From assembly GCA_018398765.1 (NCBI GenBank), contig JAHBMJ010005835.1:1-63723 (forward strand): DNA of 63,723 nucleotides. The letters are read 5' to 3'. Numbering within the stretch: the first letter of the stretch is position 1; every line of letters begins with the position of its first letter. Origin of the DNA: Chromera velia. Lineage: Eukaryota > Sar > Chromeraceae. This document shows, piece by piece, positions 27,403-39,936 of the stretch. A program made the position numbers and the translations under genes. Under the pieces are notes generated by a model. That model was given only the letters and a program-made list of their open reading frames with translations. It did not search any database and had not been told where the DNA came from.

Positions 27403-28790
27403 ATGGCAGCAAGGAGTTAGGCTGGGCATTTCTTGCCACAGGCAGTTGACAAGAACGATCCATATGCCACTCGGGAAAAGGATCAACTCTTGAATGGCAA
27501 AGACATTCAATTTGAGCACATGATGGTGAAGCCTCAAGATCCGCATCAAGCAGTAAGTAATCCCACCACCCTCGCGGGTCTTGGTGGAGATCATCTGGAT
27601 GTTCTCATCAAGTTCGTGACCTTCAAGACAGATTGGGAAGAGACAAAAGGCCTCGTCGCTTACCACTTCAACGAGGCGATGCAAGGAATGCTCTACGATG
27701 GCATGGACCCTACTCGGATCAATCGCCTTAAGACGGCGATTTCCCGAAGTATCAAAGCATGCGGCCTCACGACGATCACCATGAATAAGAACTCTACTGG
27801 TTGCTGTAAGTATAGAAAAATGATCACAACTTTTCTCAAGAAACAGTTAGGCGGCAATGTTCTCGATTCTCTCGATTCTACCTTCGCTCCACTTGGTATA
27901 GATACGTTATATGAAGAAGATATATTTTGCTTCTGAGGGTAGCTCAAATCCTAAACCATAAAAGATCCCTGGCCTGTGTTTCTCTCAGCCAAAGAGTCTG
28001 TTTTTCATTTTGTACGCAGAGGAAAGCATACAGACACTCCTTTCCCTCTCTGAATTCATGACATCCAAAAGAAATACAGAGCGATCAGAAAGATGGATCT
28101 AGGAGATAGAAGGGTAGACGGGGTATATGTGAAGAATCTCGCAGGCAATCTGCAGAACAAGAGAACATTCTATAAGATGGAGGAAAACGACGCCGAGATC
28201 ACCTCCTTGTACGTCCTGGCGGCTCGTACGTATGGGTCCGTCCTCAGAGGAGAAGAGCTGAAGAGACTGATGGATGGACGAATCATGATGGAAACCGAAC
28301 TGTGCGCCCTCTTTGCAGTAACGTTCGGAATGGCCTTCCCCGACGAGAAGGGGGGGGGGGGCAAGCAGGGGAAGAAGGACTACGTCATGATCACCTACGT
28401 TATGATTACCTACGTCATGATCCAGCAAGGGCACCCCAACGGTGGCAGTTCATTCGGCTACCAGGGGAGAGGGGAGAACCACCAGAGAGGAAAGAGGGGC
28501 AGAGGAAAAAACTTTTAGAGACCCGAAACTCCACACAGACAGCAAAGCCACAACTATAACAACAACGACCGAGGAGGCTACAGAGGTAGAGGAGGCCCCA
28601 ACCATGGGGGAGGAAACCCCAACGGTAGGGGGCGAGGCAGGGGTAGAGGCAGAGGCGGAGGGAATGGTAGAGTGGACGGAACTTCAAACTACACGGCACC
28701 TGCGGCTGCAGCGGGCATGCAGACGGATGAAAACAACCAAGCTGGTGAGTCAGCATGTAATTCTCTCAGCTTTTCTGCCTATTTGATCGT
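27403..28790 (+). pseudogene. Copia gag, degraded
   Basis: The start ATG (27403, context CCATGG) is followed in frame by a TAG at 27418. The frame is then open through VDKNDPY and a helical capsid-like part to a TGA at 27934. After a stretch with several stops it resumes in the same frame at 28093 (MDLGDRR..) up to a TAG at 28516. It ends in an Asn/Gly/Arg-rich RNA-binding tail (GYRGRGG, then GRGRGRGRGRGGG) in place of a CCHC knuckle. Conserved frame across the stops shows decay by point mutation rather than by rearrangement. Confidence 0.65.
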
Positions 28791-29652
28791 TTTTTATTCT
28801 TTTGTCTCCTTACTTGTCTTCTCTTCTTTTGTTATGTATTCTCAATACTTTAACTGGTTGGTGTTGCTTGAAAGTAGCCATCAGACACACACGAGTGGCC
28901 GAGGGAATGAAGATGAGAATGGAAAATGGGAAGGGCAGAGAGGCATTAGACAGGCAAGCGGGGAGAAAGCAGAAAAAATTCATTCTTTCAGATAATACAA
29001 GAAATCCTTCAGGAGACCTGCACCCAGAAGGTGTGCTCGCTGGCAGGGGGGCGTCGAGCTGTTACGCATAGCACCTTCCATCACCCAAGGGGCGTTTGCA
29101 GATTTGTCCGATGAGTCTTTCCCCAAATCAAATGATAAGTTAGAAGAGCAGGAGGCATCCACAGATGAGAGATCAACAGAGAGTGAGGAAGGGGAAGATT
29201 GGACACAGTCGGCAGCATCTTCTACAGATGAGGAGAAGAAAGCAAGGAGACGGGAATTTTGCCGTCTCTACCGAATTCGTCAACGAAAAAAGAAAACATT
29301 CGCAGCAGCAGCAACAGCAACAGCAGTAGTCTAATTCAATTCCAACACGGACTCTCTCGACAGTCCGTTCATTTCCGACCTGAAGGTGTTGATGACAGAA
29401 TAGTTGGAAGATTGTGGGGTGAATGAGGAGTTTGTGCAGAGAGCACTGGAGGGAAGTTGGAGCAGTAGAAAGACAGTAGAGGACGCATCCAAACTGTCTC
29501 TTATGAAGGATAGCGGGAGCATAGGAGTTGTTACTTTCTCCTTTGGATGGCTCCACATGGTGCAAGTACTGTTTCTTCTTGCCGATCTAGGACACTGGAT
29601 TTCGTAACCCACAGAAGCAGACCCAGGTCCTTCTTGGTCAACCGCAAATGGC

Positions 29653-29877
29653 ATGGTAGGCGTGAGAGGGGTGTGGGCAGGGGAATTTCATTTGACAGAC
29701 GCAGCAGTCCTCTCTCATTATCATACTGCTCGCTGTGTTGTCCTCGACACAGAGGACATAGTGTCCCCTCTCATTGGTATGAAGTTTTTAGAGGCGTGGA
29801 GTGTAAGGATGGATTATGGGATAAAACGAATGTTACTACTGCACCCAGGGGCAAAGAAGCAGCATCTCTCTATCTAG
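29653..29877 (+). pseudogene. Copia aspartic protease remnant
   Basis: A short open frame contains VVLDTEDIVSPLIGMKFLEAW, which has the layout of a retroviral-type aspartic protease around its DTG triad. Here the Gly is Glu (GAG at 29752), a single G-to-A change from a Gly codon. The flanking sequence has further stops. Confidence 0.45.
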
Positions 29878-30588
29878 TGGACCACCTAACCGAGCGGTCT
29901 TCTGACACTTCCCTTTAAGCCAGAGCCCGTATCAGAGATGGTAGGTGGGAACTTGGTAGTGAGAGACTTGAGAGTCCATAGTCTGGTGGTGATGAACACC
30001 AGAGAAGAAGTTCTCTTTCCCCAGTCTCTTGTCTATAGAGATTAGAAGGAAAGGAGACGGGCGACCGGGTCTGCATCTCCACTGTAGGCTGGCTGTATAC
30101 AACATGAGGTGCAACGCATGCACAGCAGAGAAGTAGCTGAGACTTGTGAAGGAGAGAAAGTGCGGGGGTTTGGTTTCAGCTCGTCCAGTCCCAACAGCAC
30201 TCAGAAAGAAAAGCACCCCAGCAGAAGAAAAAAGAACTTCCACCATGTTCGATTTAGAGAGTACGTTGATTGCTTGGACTTTAAGGAGAAGGGGTGTGCA
30301 TCAACGTGTGGCCGGCAGGGGAAAGCGTGTCCCCATGCAAGACACGAGGTGGAAAGAAAAGCGTGGTGTCGTGAGCAATTGGAAAAGGCCCGCTCTTGGT
30401 GGTCTCAGGCGTCTGGCCAGAGCCTGGGCATCGCTGAGGCTGGTGGAGAAGGATAACAAAGCGTCAGTTGAGCCCCCTACCCAGGGTACCTATACAGGTT
30501 GACCATCCTTCCCCAGCTTCAGACACTGCAGTAAACGCATCATCTCATTCTTCCGTTTCTCTTTCCTCTGCTCAGCAATCATCAAATT

Positions 30589-32475
30589 TTGAAGCAACGC
30601 ATTCAAAAAGTAAGAAAGAAAGGAGAGCAGCACAGGAGAGAGAAAAGAAAGTGGAAGAAGAAAAAAAAGAAAAGACTAAAACAGTCAGAAAGAAAAGAAT
30701 GCATAAAAGAAAAGGATGTGGGGACTAACGCCTCCAAAAGGGTGGTAGGGGCTTCTGAATGCTTTCCCAATACTGCAGGTGTTTCGAGAGATCCCATTAC
30801 AGAGACTACTAGAGACTCGGACACACCGGAGGGAGACGTAAGCCACGACGGGTGCGATCACTTGCAGCAAATCGATGGAGACGCAATTGATTCGGGGAGG
30901 GTGAGCACGAGAGCGGGGGTCCTACGGAGGCTCTGCAGGAAGGAAAGAATGCGGCTGGGAGATGTAGCGATGAGAGAGTTGGTGGAACAGGCCCACCATC
31001 AGATAGGACACATTGGAGGAGCGGCACTGCGTTGCATGCTGTTTCGTCATTTTGTAAATCCGAAATTGCCTTCTCTTTGCAGAGAGGTGATAGAGCAGTA
31101 TGAGGAGTATGCACAGGTCAAGGGTGCATCTCGCAGATGGAGAGGATGGACAGGGAAGTTGAGAATAGGGCGCCTACTTGAGAGAGTGGCAGTCGACATC
31201 TATTACATCAACAGTAAGCCCTACGTAACGATGATAGATGAGTGTACTCGGTGACTTGTGGTGGTTCCAATGAAGGGAGAGGATGCAGAGATAGTGTGGG
31301 CGGCAGTAAAGGACAATTGGTTGAGGATGTTTGGCTTGCTGCTGGGGCTGCGATCGTATTTCAAAACTGATCACGGCTTGCATTTCAAGGGAGTCTTCGA
31401 CCTGAATTGTTTGAAGATCGGAATCATGCACGAGTGGACCCCAGTTGGTCATCCTCAGTCCAACGGAATCCTGGAGAACCGTTATGAGGTGTTGGACACA
31501 CAGATCACTGTCTTGCAACTTGAGAGAGACTCTGAGATAGAGATGGATCAGGTAGACGATATCCTTCCTTTGGCAGTTGCGTTAGTCAACCGACTTCCAT
31601 CTGCCCGAGCACCATATCAGTCCCCGTATGAGAGAATGACGGGCGTGAGTTTCTTGCCCGCTTATGTAGAGGAAACGATGAAAGGAGAACTCTGGCCCAG
31701 AATGAAAGAATCCAATCTGAACATAGCACAAGCATTCTATGAGGGCGACCTTGTTTTATTCAGGCACCTACTCCAGAAATTTGGGAATGTCGAAGAAGAA
31801 TGGAAGCCATACACCATCGTCTCTCGTCTGTCACCCACCAGATATCAGTTGAAGCCGAGAAGAGCGTGTAACAGAAGTTATGAGGGATACAAAATCGATG
31901 CCCACATCTCAGCCATGAGAGTCATGCCAGGAAAGATAAAAGAGAGGTTGGAATCACCTGATTCCACTCAGGCCAAAAAGAAGGAGGAAGGAAAAGAGTG
32001 CAGCAGACGAAAGGAAAAAGTTGAGTTGCAGGACAAAAGGTTCATTGTGTGGAAGAGTGATGAGAAGAAGCAACTCTTCCTTGGAGAGGTCCTGCAAGAA
32101 AAGAAAACAAAGTTACTGGTGCATTACTACGGTTCCTATGGGAGAAGGTCATTGGCAGATCGAATTTACAGACCGGCAGTGAAAAGGAAAGGGGAACAGG
32201 CAGTGATGTTCACATTAAAGAAGAGGAAAGGTCTTGAGCCGGATGTATACGAGGTAGAAAAGGATGAGATTGCGATTGAAAAAGCACAGCTTCAAGAGAA
32301 TGGAAGGCTGGCCCAAGGGACAGTTGAGGAGATTTTGAAGGATTACGTTGAAGAGAAGGAGTTTGCACTGAGCACGACCATCGAAGAGCCTGCTTTCAAT
32401 GGAAATGCAAGTTTTCTTGTCAGCGGTCTGCTCAGTTATTTGGGCATCTTAACAGCCTCGACAGACGACCATTGA
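30589..32475 (+). pseudogene. Copia integrase, broken
   Basis: An N-terminal zinc-binding region has its His pair (HHQIGHIGG) but the expected CxxC reads YxxY (Tyr codons TAT at 31099 and 31108), both one G-to-A step from TGT. The catalytic core shows D in VAVDIYYIN, D in KTDHGLHF and E in NGILENRY, so the DDE triad is present. A TGA at 31252 interrupts the core. A basic C-terminal domain follows, to a TGA at 32473. The frame is continuous across the internal stop. Confidence 0.75.
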
Positions 32476-32517
32476 GCAGTCGAGAGTGCTTTTCTTACCA
32501 CAACCACCCATCAGAAA

Positions 32518-33507
32518 GTGAAGTACAGTGAGTTGACCCAAACGCAAAAAGCAAAGTGCGATGAAGCTCGGAGAAACGAATTTGCCAAACTGATGAAGTA
32601 CCAGACTTACGAGCCCGTTTGCAGAGACCAAGTCCCAGAAGGAGTCAGAATCATAGACATATTGGTAGTTGACACCCTGAAATTGAAACCGGGAGGAGAG
32701 AGAGAGTTCAAAGCACGAGCCGTTGCTTGAGGTGATCAAGATACCCGACAGGACATCGACATGGCCACGTGTGGTTGTCCACCCGATTCCGTTAGATTTG
32801 TGTTGCTTGCAGTACTAGGATCACCGCATTTCAACGAAGACTTGATCGCCTCAGTGGACTGCCAGAACGCGTATCTGTAGGCCAAGCTGAGATCCCCAAA
32901 GCCCGTGTTTGTCCGCCCGCCAAAATGTTACCCAGACTACAAGACGGGGGTCCTATGGAAATTGAAGAAAGCTCTGTACGGACTGAAGGACGCGGGTAGG
33001 TTGTTTGAGGATCATTTGTGGGATCTGTTGCAGAAACTTGGATGGGAGGCGAGTTCATTGACGGGGGTGTTTTGGAAAAAGAAGGCAGGAAGAGTGGTAG
33101 GATTGTTCAATCAGTATGTCGACGATTTGATCGTTGTCTCTCTGGACGGGAGCATGTCAGAAATGGTGACGGAAATCGCAGAGGTGGTAGAGTGTAAAGA
33201 ACCTGAGAGGCTTGGGAGGTATATCGGGAGTGATTACAAAATTCTCCCGAATAGACATATCTGGTGCTCACAGAAGCAATACATTGAGAGCATTCTAGGA
33301 GAGCAGAGCAAGACACCCACACAGCCATTGCCCTCAGGAGTGAACAGAGAAGAAGACAAGTCCGAAACGCTGGATATAGAAGGACATAAGAGGTACAAAC
33401 AGTTGTTGGGGGAGTTGTCGTATGCAGCACATTGCATACGACCGGACCTAGAGTATGCTTCCGCTTGGCTCAGCCAATTCAACCAGAGCCTAACGGTTCG
33501 AGCATAG
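32518..33507 (+). pseudogene. Copia reverse transcriptase, broken
   Basis: The frame contains the Copia RT signatures ASVDCQNAYL (motif A), KKALYGLKDAGRLF and QYVDDLIVV with the catalytic YVDD at 33115-33126. In-frame stops occur at 32728 (TGA), 32878 (TAG) and 33505 (TAG). The frame does not shift across any of them. Confidence 0.85.
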
Positions 33508-33510
33508 AGA

Positions 33511-34128
33511 TTGCTGAATCGTGCAATCAAGTACGGTAAGGCAACATCAAACAGGAGAATCCTTTTAGATCCGCCGAAGCACCATGAACCGATGGAGGTA
33601 CTTCTGTATTGTAATGCTACAGGGGGAAGCGATGAGTATCCTCATCCACAAACAGGCTGGGTTCTCTTGATCAATGGGAGACCAATAGCTTGGAAGAGCA
33701 GAAAGCAGAAGAGATTTGCGAGAAGCAGCAATAGGGGAGAGTTGATAGCGTTGGAGGACGCGCTGGATTACGGATTGGTGGTGATAAGATTCATCAAGGA
33801 GATTTAGAGGGACGCAGGGATGAAATGCATCATTCGAACAGACTCTGACGGTGTCTGTAAGATGCTCAAAGCAAGGAATCCAAAGCTACAAGAGAGAGCA
33901 TTAGTGCAGAAAGTTAGAGAGATTGGGGGGAAGGTTTCTGTCATTCCTGCTCTTGCTGTGTTTGACAGTTTGAAGGAAGGAAAGATTGCTATCCAACATG
34001 TGAGTGGAGTACAGAACTATGCAGACACATTGACAAAGCCAATGTCTGTTGACTTGCTTGCATCGTTGTTGGAAAAGGAAAAGGCCAGACGAATCATCTA
34101 CACACCCATAATAGTAGAAACAGGCTAG
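33511..34128 (+). pseudogene. Copia RNase H, broken
   Basis: The RNase H fold is recognisable: SSNRGELIALEDALDYGL (the catalytic Glu helix), IRTDSDGVCKML (Asp) and HVSGVQNYADTLTKPMS at the end, the Copia C-terminal signature. The first catalytic Asp appears as Asn (YCNATGG, AAT at 33612), one G-to-A step from GAT. A TAG at 33805 interrupts the domain. Confidence 0.8.
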
Positions 34129-34607
34129 AGAAACAGGAGATGAGAAAGAAAAAGAAATGAATGATGATGATTCAAATGATGAATTCCCATGGCCTCCGCA
34201 GGCACAAGCACCTGGGAGGAGGGACATGGCGATAGCTGGTGAAGGACATCAAACAGACAGAGCAATAAGAACAAAAGAAGAGGGAGGAGGATTGAGGATG
34301 AGAGAGAGACAAGACTACAAAGCAATACACCGTGGCACGACAACGTTCAACACAGGAGTTGCAAGCACTCCAATTCAATTCGCGATGTGAGAATGCCAAG
34401 TAAGGAGGGAGATGAGATTGAAAGGAGAAAGTGAATTTCTGCGGATGAATTCAGCAGCTCAGCATTCAGCTTTGGGGGGGCTGAAAAACCATTACAGCTG
34501 TGTCTGCACGTCCGAATTCTCAAGCCTAAAGGAACTAGCTTTCAAATAGACATCTCAGATTCCAAATTGTATGGTTAATCACTCCGTGAAAAAGAAAAGG
34601 ATGCGCC

Positions 34608-34921
34608 TGATGAAGCCCTAGTGAAAAGCAAATCGGCATAGAGAGGCGCGCCAAGCCAGACCAACGCGAGACCGACAAAACATAAAGGCACCAACGTGCA
34701 GCGGCACCGCGCACCGCGCAGTACGAGCGAGGAAGTGAGCAAATTAAATACATGGAAAGCGATATACATCTGATTGAATTAAGCCGTACGAAAAGTATGT
34801 AGAGAAATGAAACCACAGTTGATTGAAGTAGATCATTGGTGGAAAAGCGTAAAAGTACTTGGACTCATATAGGATAGTCTTACCCACGTAGGAAAAACCT
34901 ATAAGCCCTAAAGTCTCGTCA
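34608..34921 (+). repeat. 3' LTR of the Copia element, 314 bp
   Basis: It differs from the 5' LTR by 15 transitions and by an extra CGCGCACCGCGCA-like 13-bp block. Confidence 0.9.
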
Positions 34922-35281
34922 CCGGGGAGGAGTGAGCCAACAGTATTTGACCTAGTCTTTGACAGTGTATTACAGTGTCTGCATATATATGTGCATCACT
35001 TACACAATAGTTACTCTTTCATCATCTTTTACCCTTTGTCCTAGCCTTTGTCTCTCTTGCTATCTGTCTGAGACACTGTCAGTTTCTCTACTTTAGTCTG
35101 GGTGCATCGGCCTCGATCTTTTTCTCCTATGTAGAACCGTATATCCATCTGGCTCTTTCCCTCTCTCGCTCTCTATCTCTCCCTGATCATGAGTCTTCAT
35201 CTGCCAGTGGCACCTGTCTGCTAACGTGTGTACGTACACATACACGCACACACACACACACATACACACATACACACACAT

Positions 35282-35315
<34 letters not shown>

Positions 35316-35916
35316 TGTTCATACTCTCACCGCTACATCGCACGCATATATAAGCATGCACATTACTCAGACTGACAAGCTCGCACAGGTACAGATCGTA
35401 CACGCACGGATGGAGACACACATCTAGATACACACACACATACACACACATATACACACACACAGAGAGAGAGAGAGAACGGAAGATAAGATAGGGACGT
35501 GCTAAGGAATGTTCCCTTTCCTTCAAAGTTTCTAAGGCTTTCATTTCATTCACAGACTAATATGCAGAACATTCAAAATTGTGTAGTGTAAAAAGAGGCA
35601 GTGGCCCTGGGTAGTGACCCCAAAGCAGGCAAGCAACCCAGAGAGTTTTGAGTGTGATTTCAAGCAAACAGACCTCGGTGCACCGCCTGGTGGTCGTATA
35701 AAGGAATATGCAGGCGAACACACACCGAGAGACAACCATACACACTAGCATACACAGCCTGAGGCCCTGTGGTAGAGTGGAGCGGGAATGTCACAGAGCC
35801 TTTCAGAGGAAGCTTTCACATACGTACAAAAACATACGAGGCAGAAAGGCCGACACAATGAAATATATCATGGATGTAGTCCTGCTAGAACCTTGAAGCA
35901 CAAACTGCCCACATTT

Positions 35917-36008
<92 letters not shown>

Positions 36009-36601
36009 ACTCGCTCTTGCTCTTGCTCTTGCTCTCGCTCTCTCTCTCTCTCTGCCTCCTGGCCTCATACATATACGCATACACCTACATACAATGTCAT
36101 ACACTGTCAGACATACGGAGAAGCAGACAGATAGGTGGGCAGGCAAGCGGGTGGGCAGGCAGGCAGACAGGCCATATTTTCATTCCAGGGAAGGGGAATT
36201 TTTTACAGACAGCAAGACAGTCTGAGACCTAGAAGACAGACAAATAGTCAGTCACTGTGACTGTTTGTCGCTGCTAGTCGATCAGTGGATCAGTCAATCA
36301 GTCAGTCAGTCTTTCGCCTTTGCGCTTCTCCTCAGAGTCTCAGCACTCCTGCACTCAATCAACGTGCACCCAGTCACTCAAAGGAGACGAATTTCAATAC
36401 ACACATAGCCTAAGGAACACAGAAAAATATGGAACGGAAAAAGCCGGACAGAGCACACAAAGATAAAACCATGTCACAGACTGGCATCCACGCACATAAA
36501 CACCGGAAAAATTTGTCTACAGGGGCACCGTGCATCGAAACGAGTATCGTAGACAGCAACGGGGGGATACTTTAAGACAGACATATAGATGGACACGGAT
36601 A
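34922..36601. other. Intergenic, microsatellite-rich
   Basis: (CA)n/(GA)n blocks lie at 35236-35312 and 35436-35478. At 35920-36055 there is (CT)n, (CA)n and a short (CTTGCT)n run. I see no supported gene; open frames here are short and overlap the repeats. Confidence 0.6.
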
Positions 36602-37096
36602 CCCTGAACATTAATTTGTGTGCAGTTTTGCCTAGGCTGACCCAGGGCCCTCAAAGCGCTAGACTAAGGGTCTCAATGAACGAAGGAGGAGGTGTACACA
36701 TTGCTTATCAGGCGGCGAAGCCGCAATCTCCCTTACTCAGCTTCAGGGCGGCCGCGAAAGGAATCCTTTGGGGCTCTAAAGCTCGGGATCTGCCGGATAA
36801 GTCTTTCAGATGGGGGTTCTGACCTGCTTTTTTCTTCTTAACCTCTCTCACTGACAGTAGAGATCACAACAGGAATGTGAAGAAAAGAACTCATTGGAGA
36901 CATGCATGCAATGACAATCGTTCATACACGTACGTCCGTCTCCGCAGCCGCGTAGACGGCTCCGTATGCATGCAAGGCCACACGCAACCACTGGACACAC
37001 ACATCAGGTGGGCTTGGCCGGGATCCCGAATAAAGCCCTGCAAAGCATAAAAAAAGAATGAAGGCATACAAAAGGTACACAAATTAATGTTTAAGA
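36602..37096. mobile_element. TIR element, copy 1 (495 bp)
   Basis: The left end is CCCTGAACATTAATTTGTGT. The right end is the inverted version with its last bases altered (GTTTAAGA instead of GTTCAGGG, three transitions). It is about 90% identical to copy 2 once that copy's nested insertion is removed. No transposase is present. It contains an inner imperfect palindrome around CGTCTCCGCAGCCGCGTAGACGG. Confidence 0.8.
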
Positions 37097-37877
37097 GATC
37101 GTAGGGTCTAAACCCTATACCCTAATTTTCTCAAAATAACATTTTTTTGTTTTCAACTGACAGAACCCGTAAACGAACGCAAGTAACCACCCACCTTACC
37201 TCTTGACTGTGTGGCCTAATCTTCTTCTCTGCCTGCCTGTCTTCTCTCTTCTCTTCTCTGCTTTGCTCCTTCGAAGGAGACTTTTTTGTACCGACTGCGG
37301 TTGAGCACTGATTTGTGCACCCCCCTTCCATTTTCTACAGGTTAACTGCCAGCCCTTCTCACAACCTCTCCCTTCTCTGTTAGTTTGGTCTTTTATCCTT
37401 CTTTCCTGTGATACCTTGTTCACTGTTCCTCTTCATCTGTCCATTCATTGGGTGGTGGTCACATTCACAATTAGATGTACAGTCTCGACCCCCTGTTTCT
37501 TGCTCATCTGACCCCTCTTCTCTTCTTCATATCTGTACCAACATCGCGCATGTAGTGACATAAAGACATAAATTCATGAGTATAACACAGAGGCATACAC
37601 ATATACTCTCTCTGATTGTCTCCTCCCTCCGTCTGAAAAACTAACTAATCTAGGCATCCACCTACCAACCTACTCAACCACCCACCCACCCTCACACACA
37701 AAGGGAACTAGGAGAAGCAAGGAGGCAGAAATGACTAAAAATCAAAGAGGACCGACTTTTGGAGAAAAGCTGCCCAGAGCGAGAGAAAGGTGCCCCGAGT
37801 GTCCTGCAAAGACGGCAAGAGCGGCAGAGACATGCATTTATAAGAAAAAGTAAACGGAAGTCATAGAGGGCACCATA
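37097..37877. other. Intergenic, nothing recognised
   Basis: Unique sequence lies between the two TIR-element copies. A pyrimidine-rich stretch is at 37210-37440. No supported gene is seen. Confidence 0.5.
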
Positions 37878-38987
37878 CCCTGAACATTAATTTGTGTGCA
37901 GTTTTGCTTAGGCTGATCTAGGGCCCTCAAAGCGCTAGACTAAGGGTCTCAATCAACGAAAGAAGAGGTGTACACATTGCTTATCAGGCGGCGAAGCCGC
38001 AATCCCCCCTGCTCAGCTTCAGGGCGGCCGTGAAAGAAAAAAAATGGCTCTTTTGGGGCTCTAAAGCTCTAGTCTAAAGCTCGGGATCTGCCGGATAAGT
38101 CTTTCAGATGGGGGTTCTGACCTGCTTTTTTCTTTTCAACCTCTCTCACTGACAGTAGAGATCACAACAGGAATGTGAAGAAAAGAACTGATTGGAGATA
38201 TGCATGTACTAGTGTATGCAATGACCTAGGGGGGGGCACTCTTGGGCTCATATAGGGTTACAAGTGCAAAAATGATATAAAAAATAAACCAAAAAACATT
38301 TGGACGAGCTTTTCAGACAAGCTGGAGGTCCGGCATATTGAGTTACTTCAAAATCAATCACTTTTACTGTATAGCTTATGTGGTTACATGAGGTTACACC
38401 CTTTATTATATATGTCCCCTTGCAAGGTTATAGGTTACAAGGTTACAGGGGGTCTTGAGGTCCGTAACTGACCAAAAAGTCAACTTTCAAAAACTCTTCA
38501 AATTACTTCAAAAACACTTTAAAATGCATGTAGACGAAGGTTACATCACTTTTGAAGAGGGTCATTTTAGATTACAGGTTACAAGGTTACAAAGGGTTTG
38601 GCTACAAAGTGAAAGGGACACATCGTTTTTCGTCAGTTTCTCATGTAACCTCAATCAACAGAAGATGTTTTCAATATTTTTAGATATAACCTGATGAGAT
38701 TGATCGATTAGGACCACTTTTGAAGTAAGGGTAACATTACAGGGGGGTATACCCTTATGTACGGGGGGTGTTGAAACCTGTAACCCAATATAAGTGCCAG
38801 GCCCTAGGCAATGACAATCGTTCATACACGTACGTCCGTCTCCGCAGCCGCGTAGACGGCTCCGTGTGCGTGCAAGGCCATACGCGACCACTGGACACGC
38901 ACATCAGGTGGGCCCGGCCAGGATCCCGGATGAAGCCCTGCAAAGCACAAAAAAAGAATGAAGGCATACACAAATTAATGTTCAGGG
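37878..38987. mobile_element. TIR element, copy 2, interrupted by a MITE
   Basis: Both ends are intact: CCCTGAACATTAATTTGTGT at the left and its inverted copy at the right (ending GTTCAGGG at 38987). Removing 38226-38815 restores sequence collinear with copy 1. Flanks share ATA, so a short target duplication is possible but unclear. Confidence 0.85.
38226..38807. mobile_element. hAT-like MITE nested in TIR element copy 2 (582 bp)
   Basis: The ends are CTAGGGGGGGCACT and, reverse-complemented, CTAGGGCCTGGCACT. A perfect 8-bp duplication GCAATGAC (38218-38225 and 38808-38815) flanks it. Copy 1 of the host element keeps the empty site at about 36909. The interior repeats GGTTACA-type motifs and has no transposase. 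Confidence 0.85.
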
Positions 38988-39936
38988 GATACGGAAACCC
39001 AACACGCATACTCATTCACCCATTTACTTAAAGACACAAGGATTCACAGCCCAAAGTCAGTACAGACAGGAAATCACATATATTGCATGGCAGGCTTAAA
39101 CAGGGTGAATAGAGCTAGAGGAAAGCCATAGGCGCCCGGGTTCAGCAGCTCGCTCGCGGTAGAGAGTCGCATGCGCTTGCTAGCAGATTGTCTCTGACTG
39201 TCTCCCTTTCATTTATGGAGTCAAATAAACAGGGGGAATACGAAGACAGGACCAGATTGACCACTCACCTTTCCTTGGAGCAGGACAGGTGGGGACCCGA
39301 CCAAAGGGCAGATCTGCTTAGTCCGGAAACAATATGAAACTCGCAACTGACAGATTGAGACGCGCGGAGACGGCGTTTGAAGAGTAGTGTTTTCACCCAG
39401 CTCTCACTCACTCTCACGCCCACGTCCGTCATTAAGTTGAAGATTTCCCTCATCTGCTCACCCACATTACAAAGTCTGACAAAGCTGTCGAACAGCGCAT
39501 CTGATAGCGCAAATTCAGACCTCAGACGCGGTCGAATGGCGGTCGAATTCAATCATGCATGCGCAAAATTTTTACTGCGCGCGGTCCCGTAAGGCGTTTG
39601 CGACCCGAAATGTGGGGAAGCAAGTAAGTGGCGCGCGTGCGAAATTCGGTGTATAGGGGGCGGGGCTCACCTTAATTTATTTTTTTCCTTTCGGTTTGGG
39701 CTACAGATACCATGCATACAGATACCGTGGCTCGGGGGCCACGGCATGCATAAAGAAACATGAAGAAACGAAGAAACTAACAAGAGGGCTTTCCATCTTC
39801 GCACGTTCGCGTGACGTAACGGTGGGCAGAGGTGTGCAAGTGACGGCTTGTGTTGTCCCCGCAATATTAGTATGATTGCACTGCGCATGTGAAGAGAAGA
39901 AGGACGATAGGAGGATCGAAAGATTCACACCTCAGG
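38988..39936. other. Intergenic and promoter of the 39937 gene
   Basis: No supported gene is seen. A CpG-rich patch at 39520-39660 lies a few hundred bases upstream of the next gene and is a likely promoter region; no TATA or initiator is evident. Confidence 0.45.

Larger units (their letters stand above)
26981..34921 (+). mobile_element. Full-length but inactive Copia-type LTR retrotransposon, 7.9 kb
   Basis: Two LTRs flank an internal region in the order gag, protease, integrase, reverse transcriptase, RNase H, which is the Copia order. All coding parts read on the plus strand but are broken by stops and altered catalytic residues. LTR termini are TGATGAAG..TCTCGTCA (TG..CA). I could not find a clear 5-bp target duplication (CTAGG on the left, CCGGG on the right). 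A purine-rich GAAAAAGAAAAGGA at about 34588-34600 is a candidate polypurine tract just before the 3' LTR. Confidence 0.9.

Noticed and set aside
31252-31254. TGA read as Trp in the nucleus (reassigned code) to explain a retroelement stop
   Set aside because: Other stops in the same frames are TAG, host genes end normally, and a single G-to-A mutation explains it.
39265-39552. Minus-strand 95-codon frame followed by a strong AAAG|GTGAGT donor
   Set aside because: The frame has no ATG at its start (it opens at TTG right after a stop) and no matching downstream exon was found. It could be an internal exon, but support is too weak.
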